A stretch of DNA of 39,204 nucleotides from positions 1-39,204 of the forward strand of contig CAKRVL010000019.1 in NCBI GenBank assembly GCA_934408705.1, in the 5' to 3' direction. The notes beneath the pieces were generated by a model. It was not told the origin of the DNA and did not search any database. It was given only the letters and a program-made list of their open reading frames with translations. The DNA is from an uncultured Blautia sp. Its GTDB lineage: Bacteria > Bacillota > Clostridia > Lachnospirales > Lachnospiraceae. Numbering within the stretch: the first letter of the stretch is position 1; the number at the start of each line of letters is the position of its first letter. This document shows, one piece after another, positions 1 to 7,204 of the stretch. The translations under genes and the position numbers were made by a program.

Positions 1-80
1 GTTGGCATTATCCAAATCAGGTTTCAGGTCAAGACTATCCAGTCTACTCTCAGCCCATCTCTTTGAGCTCCCTATTTAGG
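1..80 (-). promoter_or_regulatory. TPP riboswitch (THI box), 5' part, cut by window edge
   Basis: Read on the minus strand, this stretch carries the ordered hallmarks of the thiamine pyrophosphate aptamer: GGGAGC near 72-77, GGGCTGAGAG near 47-56, then GACC and CCTGATTTGGATAATGCC running to position 1. The canonical closing GTAGGGA would lie just outside the window. TPP riboswitches control thiamine biosynthesis or uptake genes, so the next gene to the left should be of that kind, but it cannot be seen. The transcription start predicted from the promoter at 85-113 falls right at the 5' end of the aptamer, which supports the call. Confidence 0.88.
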
Positions 81-84
81 CAAT

Positions 85-113
85 ACTATATCGCATTTAC
101 AAGTATTTGTAAA
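85..113 (-). promoter_or_regulatory. Sigma-A promoter of the TPP riboswitch transcript
   Basis: On the minus strand there is TTTACA at 108-113 and TATAGT at 85-90, separated by 17 bp. The start site would be about 78, at the beginning of the TPP aptamer. The -35 box and the adjacent spacer lie inside a perfect inverted repeat (96-113), noted separately. Confidence 0.65.
96..113. repeat. Inverted repeat over the -35 box
   Basis: TTTACAA, 4 bp, TTGTAAA: two perfect 7-bp arms that cover the -35 hexamer of the TPP-riboswitch promoter. The position is right for a repressor operator, but AT-rich palindromes also arise by chance. No repressor gene is adjacent. Confidence 0.3.
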
Positions 114-122
114 GTATTATTT

Positions 123-141
123 TTGTTATAATGTATAACAA
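123..141. terminator. AT-rich hairpin at the end of the rsmJ-like gene
   Basis: TTGTTATA, ATG, TATAACAA is a perfect 8-bp inverted repeat that includes the TAA stop (126-128) of the methyltransferase gene. It is almost pure A/T and has no good U-tract on the minus strand, so it would be a poor intrinsic terminator. Low confidence. Confidence 0.25.
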
Positions 142-857
142 TCATACCGTATGGCTTTCCCTTTTAAGGTATAAGATGGATTTCTTCCTGCGAGAAATTC
201 GCTTTTTAATGGGCGTTTTACAATGATCTTGTCCGGTCCGGCGCTGATAGCGGCATCAAAAAGGTCAGTTTCTGCAGAACATGGTGGTTCCAGCTTCTGG
301 ATCAGCTGAAGCTTTTTATTGATCAAGCTGGACTTCTGTCTTGCCGGAAACATGGGATCCAGATAAATAACATCTACAGGATCCAAAAGAGCGGGCATTA
401 ATTCTGCGCTGTTTCCTTCTACAAGCTTCATTCTGGCTGCGATTTCCTTTAACACCGGATGCTTCTTCGCTCTGCGCAGGGCATCCTTCAGAAGAACTGC
501 AATCACAGGATTCTGTTCATACAGTGTGACTTCATATCCCTGCGCTGCCAGCAGAAATCCGTCCTCACCCATGCCAGCAGTGGCATCAATAGCCTTGCGT
601 CCCTCTTTTTCTGATTTAGATGCCCGTACAAGCATTTCATGTTGCAGACGTCCGTTTGTAACCCGGTGGAGCATATTTTCGAAATCTCCCTGATAGGTCA
701 GTCCATACCCGGTTAAAGAAACTCCTTTAGAATTAAAGAGTACAGTCAGTTGTTCACCCGGCTTTTCAACAATGGGTGCACCTGTACGTCTGGAAAAGGA
801 CTCCGCCATATCCTTTTGTCCGCCTTTTTCCAGACAGACTACGATTTTATCATTCAT
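126..857 (-). CDS. rsmJ: RsmJ-like class I SAM-dependent rRNA methyltransferase
   Basis: 243 residues. Motif I DATAGMGEDGF (about 91-101) is the SAM-binding loop and LDPMFP (about 166-171) the catalytic loop. The stretch after it (ARQKSSLINKK) matches the RsmJ/YhiQ signature of the enzyme that makes N2-methylguanosine 1516 in 16S rRNA. IIVKRP near the C-terminus is also typical. I chose the ATG at 857 (MNDKIVV): a longer frame reaches 935 but would overlap the NUDIX gene by 53 bp, and GGAGA lies 13 bp upstream of this ATG. It follows the NUDIX gene by 25 bp, so co-transcription is likely. RsmJ is best known from Gammaproteobacteria, so the exact target base here is an inference. Confidence 0.8.
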   Translation of the reverse strand: MNDKIVVCLEKGGQKDMAESFSRRTGAPIVEKPGEQLTVLFNSKGVSLTGYGLTYQGDFENMLHRVTNGRLQHEMLVRASKSEKEGRKAIDATAGMGEDGFLLAAQGYEVTLYEQNPVIAVLLKDALRRAKKHPVLKEIAARMKLVEGNSAELMPALLDPVDVIYLDPMFPARQKSSLINKKLQLIQKLEPPCSAETDLFDAAISAGPDKIIVKRPLKSEFLAGRNPSYTLKGKAIRYDCYTL

Positions 858-882
858 ATTATATTTACTTTCTCCATATAAT

Positions 883-1458
883 TTATTCTGATAGTTCTGC
901 TTTCTTAATAAGCTTGGAATATACATTTGCCACAAACCAGGGCTCAGTAGATTTCCTCAGAGCTTCTTCCGGGGTGAACCAGGCAACGCCACTGTTTTCA
1001 TCTGGTTTCACAAAGAGTGCTTCATCAGAGTCAGCCTCTACCAGATAAGTAATATTCAGATGCAGATGGCTGGAAACATACTTCCCCTTTTTTATATGAC
1101 CATCTACAGTCAAAGCTTCCAAAGAAAAAATTTCCTCTGATACAGGCTGTACATTTGATATACCTGCCTCTTCCCTTACCTCCCGAAGTGCCACTGATAG
1201 CAGATCTGTCTCGCCATCTGCATGACCTCCCAGCCAGGACCAGGAATTGTAAATATTGTGATAAACCATAAGCACTTTGCTTCGGTCTTTGTTTACCACC
1301 CAGGCAGAGGCAGTTATATGAGCTATAGTATTTTCTCTGGTGAAAGCATTTTCATTATTTCGGATCCAGTCCAGAATAAGTGGCTTATCCCTCTCCTCCT
1401 GTTCATTAAAAGGTTTATAATTTTCAATTTTCTCAATCAGTTTCTTACGGGTTATCAT
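883..1458 (-). CDS. NUDIX hydrolase
   Basis: 191 residues. A Nudix box lies at about 77-100: GGHADGE followed by REVREEAGI, preceded by WSWLGG as in many Firmicutes NUDIX proteins. The spacing between the glycines and the first glutamate differs by one residue from the textbook G-x5-E-x7-REUxEE pattern. These enzymes cleave nucleoside diphosphates linked to another moiety, using Mg bound by the REUxEE glutamates; the substrate cannot be told from sequence. AGGAG lies just upstream of ATG 1458. A TATACT box at 1487-1492, with TTGGCG 18 bp upstream, may give it its own promoter, and a 7-bp palindrome (1471-1487) sits in the leader. Confidence 0.85.
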   Translation of the reverse strand: MITRKKLIEKIENYKPFNEQEERDKPLILDWIRNNENAFTRENTIAHITASAWVVNKDRSKVLMVYHNIYNSWSWLGGHADGETDLLSVALREVREEAGISNVQPVSEEIFSLEALTVDGHIKKGKYVSSHLHLNITYLVEADSDEALFVKPDENSGVAWFTPEEALRKSTEPWFVANVYSKLIKKAELSE

Positions 1459-1470
1459 ATGATGCTCCTT

Positions 1471-1487
1471 TTTGCTTATTAAGCAAA
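1471..1487. repeat. Palindrome in the NUDIX gene leader
   Basis: TTTGCTT, ATT, AAGCAAA: perfect 7-bp arms immediately downstream of the presumed TATACT -10 box and overlapping the region before the AGGAG ribosome binding site. It could be an operator or an RNA hairpin that masks translation initiation. Nothing in the sequence chooses between these. Confidence 0.3.
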
Positions 1488-1505
1488 GTATAACACATCT
1501 TCTGA

Positions 1506-2156
1506 TTATCCGCCAATCAGATGTTTTGCTTTTTCCAAATTGGATTTTCCTTTTACTTTTAGAAAAACTTTGGTTACATTCAGCCCAGAGCCGGTTTCGA
1601 AGTTCAGATTACTTGCCTGAGAAAAAGGAATGTATATCTGGGCGTCATCCCCGGGTAAAATGGCAGCCACCTTACATGGAAGAAATACAGAATCAGAGGC
1701 ATCTGTTAAGGTATAAGTGATTTCTAAATTCTCTCCCATTTGCAGATATTTCTGTTGTTGTTTTTTTGAAATGATGTGATCATTAGAATCTTTCATATTT
1801 TCCAGGGCGTTGTTACCAAGAAGCAAATGTGGTGTGCACCCAAAGCTTGTTTGATTATCAGATATATGTGTAAAGGCATTAAGGTCAATTCCGTTAAATA
1901 CAGTATTTTTAGTATAATCATCTATTCTTATGGTGACTGGGATTTCTACCACAGGCCATATTTGCTGCATTCCTTTTATTTTTGAAGCATTTTTCAGGAA
2001 ATTCTGATCATAGGAAAGCCCTTGAAGTGAAACTAAGGCTGTGTATTGCTGCTTCTCTTCTTGCATTCCATAGGTAAGCCTCAGAAAAAAGAAGATGCTT
2101 AGTGTAATAAGAAAAAAGCAAAAGCAGGTAAAGTAGTCTGTTTTTTTCTTTCTCAA
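1506..2156 (-). CDS. Membrane-anchored protein with a MacB/FtsX-like extracellular domain
   Basis: 216 residues, starting with TTG at 2156 inside a TTGA overlap with the stop of the upstream gene, with GGCGG about 7 bp before it. That is a translational-coupling arrangement. A single membrane segment (about 8-26, very Phe-rich) is followed by an extracellular domain of about 180 residues that looks like the core domain of MacB/FtsX-type ABC permeases (IKGMQQIWPVVEIPVTIRID, a central FNGID, and a late VTKVFLKVKG). The three C-terminal membrane helices of a real permease are missing and the next gene follows directly. It is therefore either a stand-alone accessory protein or a truncated permease. 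It is the last gene of the lipoprotein/ABC operon. Function unknown. Confidence 0.55.
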   Translation of the reverse strand: MRKKKTDYFTCFCFFLITLSIFFFLRLTYGMQEEKQQYTALVSLQGLSYDQNFLKNASKIKGMQQIWPVVEIPVTIRIDDYTKNTVFNGIDLNAFTHISDNQTSFGCTPHLLLGNNALENMKDSNDHIISKKQQQKYLQMGENLEITYTLTDASDSVFLPCKVAAILPGDDAQIYIPFSQASNLNFETGSGLNVTKVFLKVKGKSNLEKAKHLIGG

Positions 2157-3337
2157 TGAAATGCCGCCTTTCTTGCCTCTTCCAGTAATATGCTTTTCTT
2201 GTGAAGTCTGGCAATAAGAAGCAGAATAATAGAAACCAGTAAAATTGCCACAACTGCAATAAGGGAGTACCACCATCCATTTGTTTCTTCTTGTTCATCG
2301 TCAACCTTTAGTGACTGGATCTGAGTATCTTTGATCTGATAGGTAAAATCAGTTGAGCTTTCATAAGAGCTTCCAGAGGAATCTTCGTATGTAAGTGTGA
2401 ATTTTCCCTCATCACCTAGGACACCCTCTTTTACATATACTTTAATTGTACCCTCTGCAGAATTTCCCGCGTCCACATTTCCAAGGAACACAGTTTCATT
2501 TGGATTTAATCCATCGGCATTCATCTGTACCTTGGCATTATATATTTTGTCCCGTCCTAAATTCATTGCTTTTACCGAAACTTCCACAGTGTCCATCGCG
2601 TAAAAAACAGAGGGAATATCAGATACCTCCAGTTCTGCACAGACAGGCTGTGTAATATTAAATGTAAGAGTTTCTGTGCCAGTGGCACTTGTTGCTCTTG
2701 AGTCTTCGTATTCCAGGGAAAATGTTACAGTTACCTGCCCCGGAGCTGTAGCTTCTTCTATTGAAATATTTTGCTTCAGGGTAATGGCTTCTCCCGGGGT
2801 AAGTCGTTGCACATAGAAGGAATTTCTATCAAAACAGATCCCCTTTGTTTCCGTGGAAAGAGAAATTTTCAGACCATATACATTCTGGCTGCGGCTTTTA
2901 TTTCGGAAGGTTACAGCCATTTCCCGGGTAGTGCCTGCCTTTAAATTCTGGTTGGAAAGATTGCTGTCTTCCAGGAGCAGCTGGGGCTTATGAAAGACCT
3001 TTTCACCAGAAGAAGAGCTTGTACTGCCAGAATAACTTCCATTTCCGAAAGCACCTGTATAAACGTTTTCATAGGTATTATCTACATCTGCCGAAGAAGC
3101 ATCAGATGAAGATTCCGAAGGGCTTTCTGAAATAAAACCATCAAGTTCAGAATCAGCTGGAGCTTCAGAAGGTGTTGTATCAGTTTCGGAGTCAGATTCA
3201 TTGGAATAATCAGTACCGTTTTCTACTGTATCCATCTCTTGTGCAAAAACAGTAAAAGGCATTACAGTAAATAATACGACCAAAATTACAGCTGCGACAG
3301 TATGTTTTCTGTTTTTATATGATTGTCTTTTTCCCAT
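2153..3337 (-). CDS. Secreted, membrane-anchored CARDB/COG1361-like protein
   Basis: 394 residues. A signal peptide (hydrophobic about 13-31, then FAQE) precedes an acidic Ser/Asp/Glu-rich linker (about 35-110). Beta-sandwich repeats of the CARDB/S-layer COG1361 type follow (LKAGTTREMAVTFRNKS; later VEVSVKAMNLGRDKIYN). One membrane helix near 355-378 (SLIAVVAILLVSIILLL) and a short cytoplasmic tail finish it. In Firmicutes such proteins are often encoded beside ABC-2 transporters and may present an extracellular domain to the exporter; that is inference. Its ATG lies 2 bp after the ATPase stop, with AAAGGA upstream, so it is in the same operon. Its TGA overlaps the TTG start of the next gene. 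Confidence 0.7.
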   Translation of the reverse strand: MGKRQSYKNRKHTVAAVILVVLFTVMPFTVFAQEMDTVENGTDYSNESDSETDTTPSEAPADSELDGFISESPSESSSDASSADVDNTYENVYTGAFGNGSYSGSTSSSSGEKVFHKPQLLLEDSNLSNQNLKAGTTREMAVTFRNKSRSQNVYGLKISLSTETKGICFDRNSFYVQRLTPGEAITLKQNISIEEATAPGQVTVTFSLEYEDSRATSATGTETLTFNITQPVCAELEVSDIPSVFYAMDTVEVSVKAMNLGRDKIYNAKVQMNADGLNPNETVFLGNVDAGNSAEGTIKVYVKEGVLGDEGKFTLTYEDSSGSSYESSTDFTYQIKDTQIQSLKVDDEQEETNGWWYSLIAVVAILLVSIILLLIARLHKKSILLEEARKAAFH

Positions 3338-3339
3338 TT

Positions 3340-4008
3340 TCAGATGTTCCTTTCACTTAGAACTCCGCCGTCCATTTCATACACATGGTCGCAAAGAATA
3401 CGGATATCCTCTTCGTTATGGCTTGCCAGCAAAATGGTTTTCCCCATGGCCTTCAGCTCCAGAAGAAGTGCTCTTATCTCTTCAACTCCATGCTTATCCA
3501 GTCCGTTAAATGGTTCATCCAGAATAAGAAATCGAGGATCCTCCATAATGGCCTGGGCAATGCCAAGACGCTGACGCATGCCAAGGGAATATTTTCCTAC
3601 TGGTTTCTTCATATCAGGATCCAGGCCTACCTTACGGAGAATCAGCCGGATATCTGCTTTTGTGATAATTCCGTTCATGTCTGCTAATATTTCCAGGTTT
3701 CGCATACCGGTGTACTGGGTGAGAAAACCTGGCGTTTCTATAATAACGCCCAGACTTTCCGGAAAATCTGTTTCCTGTCCAATCTGTCTGCCAAATACAT
3801 GAATAGTTCCGGTGGTTACAGGAAGAAAACCACAGATGCATTTCATAAGTACAGTTTTTCCGGAACCGTTATTACCTACAATTCCATAAACCTGACCGTA
3901 ATTAAGGTTAAGATTCACTTCCTTCAAAACAAGATCTTCACCAAAGCGTTTGGTAACATTTTTTATTTGTACACAGGAGAATGGTTCATAATTCTTCGAT
4001 CTTATCAT
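3340..4008 (-). CDS. ABC transporter ATPase (ABC-2/LanF-like exporter type)
   Basis: 222 residues with all the ABC hallmarks: Walker A GNNGSGKT (45-52), signature SLGMRQR (141-147), Walker B FLILDEP (160-166), D-loop NGLD and the switch histidine in LLASHNE (197). The short length and the SLGM signature fit ABC-2 exporters of the drug/bacteriocin-immunity type. The start is ATG 4008: GGAGG lies 8 bp before it, whereas the upstream in-frame GTG at 4017 overlaps that Shine-Dalgarno. It overlaps the 3' end of the permease gene by about 20 bp, so the two should be co-expressed as one complex. Confidence 0.9.
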   Translation of the reverse strand: MIRSKNYEPFSCVQIKNVTKRFGEDLVLKEVNLNLNYGQVYGIVGNNGSGKTVLMKCICGFLPVTTGTIHVFGRQIGQETDFPESLGVIIETPGFLTQYTGMRNLEILADMNGIITKADIRLILRKVGLDPDMKKPVGKYSLGMRQRLGIAQAIMEDPRFLILDEPFNGLDKHGVEEIRALLLELKAMGKTILLASHNEEDIRILCDHVYEMDGGVLSERNI

Positions 4009-4717
4009 ACAATACACCTCCGTGAATCCATATCAGCACAAGCAAAAATAATAACAAAAATAACCATAATCCTGATTGACAGTAACCCCAGTCTCCTGAT
4101 GCCGTTATCCATTCTGTAGGATAAAGCCAAAGCTGGTCTTTGAAGTATCGCTGGTGCAGAATGATGCCAAAGTAATAGCAGACAAAGGGAATCCCATACG
4201 CTATATAGGCAGATTCCATGAGGACTCCGCAGATTCCGCCCAGGGAACTTAAGATGCTCCCCAGTACACCTGTTCGTAAAGCCTTAAGAACGAGTTCTTT
4301 CAGTTCATTCCAGGGGAAACCAGCCTTTACTTCCATAGGATAAAATATAACAAAATTAACAAATAGCACTGTGGATATTCCAAGAATCCATACCAGAAAT
4401 CCGGATATCAGAACAGAGAATACTTTTCCCTTCACATAACTTCTGCGATCAGTCCTTGGAAGTGCTCCCTTCAGGAAACCACCCTTGTATTCCTGTAAAA
4501 AGGAGTCACTCCATGGTAATACTGCAGCTACAGGCACTGCGAAGGATACGATCTGTCCCTTTAGAGAATTGTCTAAAAGGTTTATAAAAGTACCACAGGT
4601 TAAGGCTTTACCAGGGAGCGTCGGATAAGAAATGCCAAGAAACAGGGCTGCGCAAGCAATGATCCAGGCTGCCAGAAAATTCTTTCCTGTGAGCATACGT
4701 TTTATTTCTACTCTCAT
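3986..4717 (-). CDS. ABC-2 type permease subunit
   Basis: 243 residues with about six hydrophobic segments (for example AAWIIACAALFLGISY near the N-terminus and LWLFLLLFLLVLIWIHGG at the C-terminus). An amphipathic MRVEIKRMLTGKNF start is typical of ABC-2 permeases. It has no ATP-binding motif. Its ATG overlaps the TGA of the preceding permease gene (ATGA at 4714-4717), and its 3' end overlaps the ATPase start, so it is one of two permeases served by the ATPase at 3340-4008. The arrangement of two small permeases plus one ATPase resembles LanFEG self-immunity exporters. The substrate is unknown. Confidence 0.8.
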   Translation of the reverse strand: MRVEIKRMLTGKNFLAAWIIACAALFLGISYPTLPGKALTCGTFINLLDNSLKGQIVSFAVPVAAVLPWSDSFLQEYKGGFLKGALPRTDRRSYVKGKVFSVLISGFLVWILGISTVLFVNFVIFYPMEVKAGFPWNELKELVLKALRTGVLGSILSSLGGICGVLMESAYIAYGIPFVCYYFGIILHQRYFKDQLWLYPTEWITASGDWGYCQSGLWLFLLLFLLVLIWIHGGVLYDKIEEL

Positions 4718-5604
4718 GCTTTTTCCCCCAGAAATTCAAAGGGATACTTCTTCATGCGGCGGAGTGCCAGATATCCCAGCAGGAATACCAGGATCAGAAA
4801 AAACATACAGGACTGCCAGATCTTAGGCAGTAAAGGATCATAACCTAAGTTATGCTTCCCGTAGACTGCCTGATTAAGGGGACTGATCCAGCAGATCAGC
4901 ACGTTTATCTGATATAGCTGGTATTCCTCCTTGTGGAGAAGAACTCTCAGTACATTGGGCTCCAGAAGGAAACCATAGGCACTGTAGAGTAATCCAAACA
5001 CCATACCTTTTGTCTTCCCGTGATAAAGGTTTCCCACCAGAATCACAAAGCTTAAAGTAAGGGAATAACAAAAAAGTAAAAGAAAAACCTGCATCATACA
5101 CCCATATGGAGAAATACTTTCCATAACTCGCACAGTAGATGGTACCTGAAGATTCTTACCAAGATCAGAATATCCAAGCATAGCAGCTGTCTCACTCCAT
5201 AAATTGCCTGGATAACTGTTCTTCATGCACAATACAGATGTAAATATAAGCATTAGTATGGTGTATAGAACAGTTACCAAAGTGACGTAGACAAATTGAC
5301 CAATAAGCCATTTCTTCTTCGTAGTTCGTATCAGCTGATAAGGAGTCACCGGAGTCATTCTGGGTAGGTCTGAGAACAGAAGAAGTAAAAGCAAGGAGCT
5401 TAACAACACTGCTGTTCCATCTCCAAAGGTTCACAAAAAAGGCTCGATTGCCTGTACCGGCGTATTATAATTCTCCATAACGATGATGATTCTCCCGGTG
5501 AGCAGGAAGCTGAGCACAAATTCCAGAAGAAAGGTGAAGATTACTTTAGGATTGCGAAAAAAGCCAAAGAAATTGTAACGTACAATTCCAAATATCTGCC
5601 TCAT
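4714..5604 (-). pseudogene. ABC-2 permease interrupted by an in-frame TGA (5431-5433)
   Basis: The frame is open from ATG 5604 (MRQIFGIVRYNFFGFF) to a stop at 4714, apart from a single TGA at 5431-5433. Residues read EPFL-stop-TFGDGTAVLL, with both sides in the same frame. The total would be 296 residues, a normal ABC-2 permease length, with hydrophobic segments on both sides of the stop. One G-to-A change of a TGG tryptophan codon would explain it. Alternatives are a sequencing error, UGA readthrough, or re-initiation at GTG 5409, which has GGAG 11 bp upstream and would leave a 231-residue C-terminal piece. Neighbours overlap and are intact. The ATG at 5604 directly follows the lipoprotein TGA (5606-5608). 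Confidence 0.7.
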
Positions 5605-5605
5605 A

Positions 5606-7114
5606 TCAGTAGCCCAGACCGCGATCAATAATGCTGCCATCTACAGCATTAATAGTAAGAAAGCTCCATGTGGGGTAATCTGTAGTATCAGAATAATTTT
5701 CACCATCATATTCTGAGTCTATCTTACGGGATCCGAAGAAATCCCAGACAGGAACCAGAATCCCGGTATGAGCATCTGTAGAGGGTTCATAAATTCTGGC
5801 ATAGCCAAGAACAATACGGTCTATATCATAAATTCTGGAATTCTCATATTCCATATTGTCAGCATTTGTGACAACCATCATTTTTTCGTAAATTTTCATA
5901 ATCTCACTAAATGGGAGCAGACTTAAATTTTCTGTTTTCGTATCTCCGATGGTATAAGGATTGGCATAGGTCATGCTGTCAATCCCATCAGCGTCTACGT
6001 AAAAGTAAAGATTCTCATAAGCCCAGGTTTCCATTGTGCTGTCCATGTCTTCTAAGGCTCCGCCTGCATCCATGGTGTAAGTAAGCGGGACACCATTTAT
6101 GGTGCGATTATAGTAAATGACATAGCCACTTCCAAGATAACTGCTGTTATCATCTGTTCCGATGGATGTATGGATAGCATATTCCCATCCGCATTGCTGC
6201 AAATCAGAAAGCCCCATAGCATCTACCTTTTCCTGAACCAGCTTCTTAGCTTCATCCAGGGAAATACCAACAGCTTCTTCAGTTGGCTTATCATAGGGGC
6301 TCTGGCTTGAATACTCAGACCAGACAGCGTCTGACGGTATTTCTTCTCCACCTTTTTTTAGAGTTTTCTTTATGGTTACGTTTAAAGGATAAGGTCCCCA
6401 GGTTGAGGTACTGTAATAGAATTCGGATCCGTCCTTCATCTGAGCTACACCGTTGAATTCATTGTTTCCCATAACTTCCCCGTCATCACTGTAGCTCTGG
6501 GTTCCTGCTATAGGTCTTCCCTCTACCAGGCTCTTCGTCTCGGGGGCAGATTCATACTGCTCTTCCCAGTATTCAATATCATCATAAATATTATAGTTAA
6601 GGTTACCATCTTCATCCGTTCCCCAATTATTGGGATCCAGATTTCCATTGGCAACATCTTCTTTTAGTTTGTCAATGGTTTTCTTAATTTCTTCTTTCGT
6701 CTTGGTATAATAGCTCTCAGCCGTATAGATTTTCGCATCTTTGAAAAAAGCATCTGTAATACGATCCAGTAAATCCTGGGTAACTTCCGCCGGGGTAACA
6801 GAAATTGCGGAAATCTTCTCTACATCCGGTATTTCCACTGTGGCATCTGTGTTTACAACAAGCTTAGAGCTGTCGTCGGTTACATGGCTTTTATAATTTG
6901 TTGGCGCATTTATCAGGTCGCGGATGGTTGTGCGGGTTGCAGAATCATCGCTTTTTTCCATATTAACAGAACTGCTGTTATCCGCTTCCTTGTATGCATC
7001 CAGTGATGTACTGCCCTTTTGCTTTACAAGAGAAGAATCAGGAGTTCTGGCACATCCTGCCAGCATTCCCATACAAAGGGTTATTCCGATAATTTTTTCT
7101 ATATGTTTTCTCAT
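5606..7114 (-). CDS. Large lipoprotein of unknown function in the ABC operon
   Basis: 502 residues. A lipoprotein signal peptide ends in LAGC (lipobox cysteine about residue 21). A Ser/Asp-rich linker follows and then a mainly soluble extracellular body. That body has tyrosine- and acidic-rich stretches around 150-190 and a C-terminal part ending in TDYPTWSFLTINAVDGSIID, which resembles PepSY/YycH-like regulatory lipoproteins in style only. I do not recognise the family with confidence; similar lipoproteins in Lachnospiraceae are annotated only as DUFs. It is the first gene after the repeat at 7186-7203 and heads the ABC operon, so it may be a sensor or substrate-binding partner. The ribosome binding site GGGAG is rather far (13 bp) from the ATG. 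Confidence 0.65.
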   Translation of the reverse strand: MRKHIEKIIGITLCMGMLAGCARTPDSSLVKQKGSTSLDAYKEADNSSSVNMEKSDDSATRTTIRDLINAPTNYKSHVTDDSSKLVVNTDATVEIPDVEKISAISVTPAEVTQDLLDRITDAFFKDAKIYTAESYYTKTKEEIKKTIDKLKEDVANGNLDPNNWGTDEDGNLNYNIYDDIEYWEEQYESAPETKSLVEGRPIAGTQSYSDDGEVMGNNEFNGVAQMKDGSEFYYSTSTWGPYPLNVTIKKTLKKGGEEIPSDAVWSEYSSQSPYDKPTEEAVGISLDEAKKLVQEKVDAMGLSDLQQCGWEYAIHTSIGTDDNSSYLGSGYVIYYNRTINGVPLTYTMDAGGALEDMDSTMETWAYENLYFYVDADGIDSMTYANPYTIGDTKTENLSLLPFSEIMKIYEKMMVVTNADNMEYENSRIYDIDRIVLGYARIYEPSTDAHTGILVPVWDFFGSRKIDSEYDGENYSDTTDYPTWSFLTINAVDGSIIDRGLGY

Positions 7115-7149
7115 TGGTATATAAAGTCTCCCTTCATGTTCTGAGCCTG

Positions 7150-7155
7150 ATTATA
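7150..7155 (-). promoter_or_regulatory. -10 box of the lipoprotein/ABC operon
   Basis: TATAAT on the minus strand. There is no recognisable -35 hexamer at 17 bp. The direct repeat at 7186-7203 begins 30 bp upstream of the -10 edge, which suggests an activator-dependent promoter. Confidence 0.5.
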
Positions 7156-7185
7156 GTCTCTTGTATTACACCGAATCTTCCGTAA

Positions 7186-7203
7186 ATTGTAACCGGATTG
7201 TAA
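7186..7203. promoter_or_regulatory. Candidate response-regulator box A
   Basis: On the plus strand ATTGTAA occurs at 7186-7192 and 7197-7203, an 11-bp period. Read on the minus strand this is TTACAATCCGGTTACAAT. Direct repeats at 11-bp spacing are the usual DNA target of OmpR/PhoB-type regulators. A near-identical element (box B) lies at 9355-9372 upstream of the regulator gene itself. The repeat touches the end of the sensor kinase gene. Confidence 0.6.
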
Positions 7204-7204
7204 T

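Noticed and set aside
858..935. Longer N-terminus for the RsmJ-like protein
   Set aside because: It would overlap the NUDIX gene, and the extra residues are that gene's out-of-frame sequence; ATG 857 has a ribosome binding site.
2157..2304. Short minus-strand frame 2008-2304 and N-terminal extension of the MacB-like protein to 2276
   Set aside because: Both overlap the membrane helix region of the CARDB-like gene in other frames; the TTG at 2156 overlapping the stop explains the real start.
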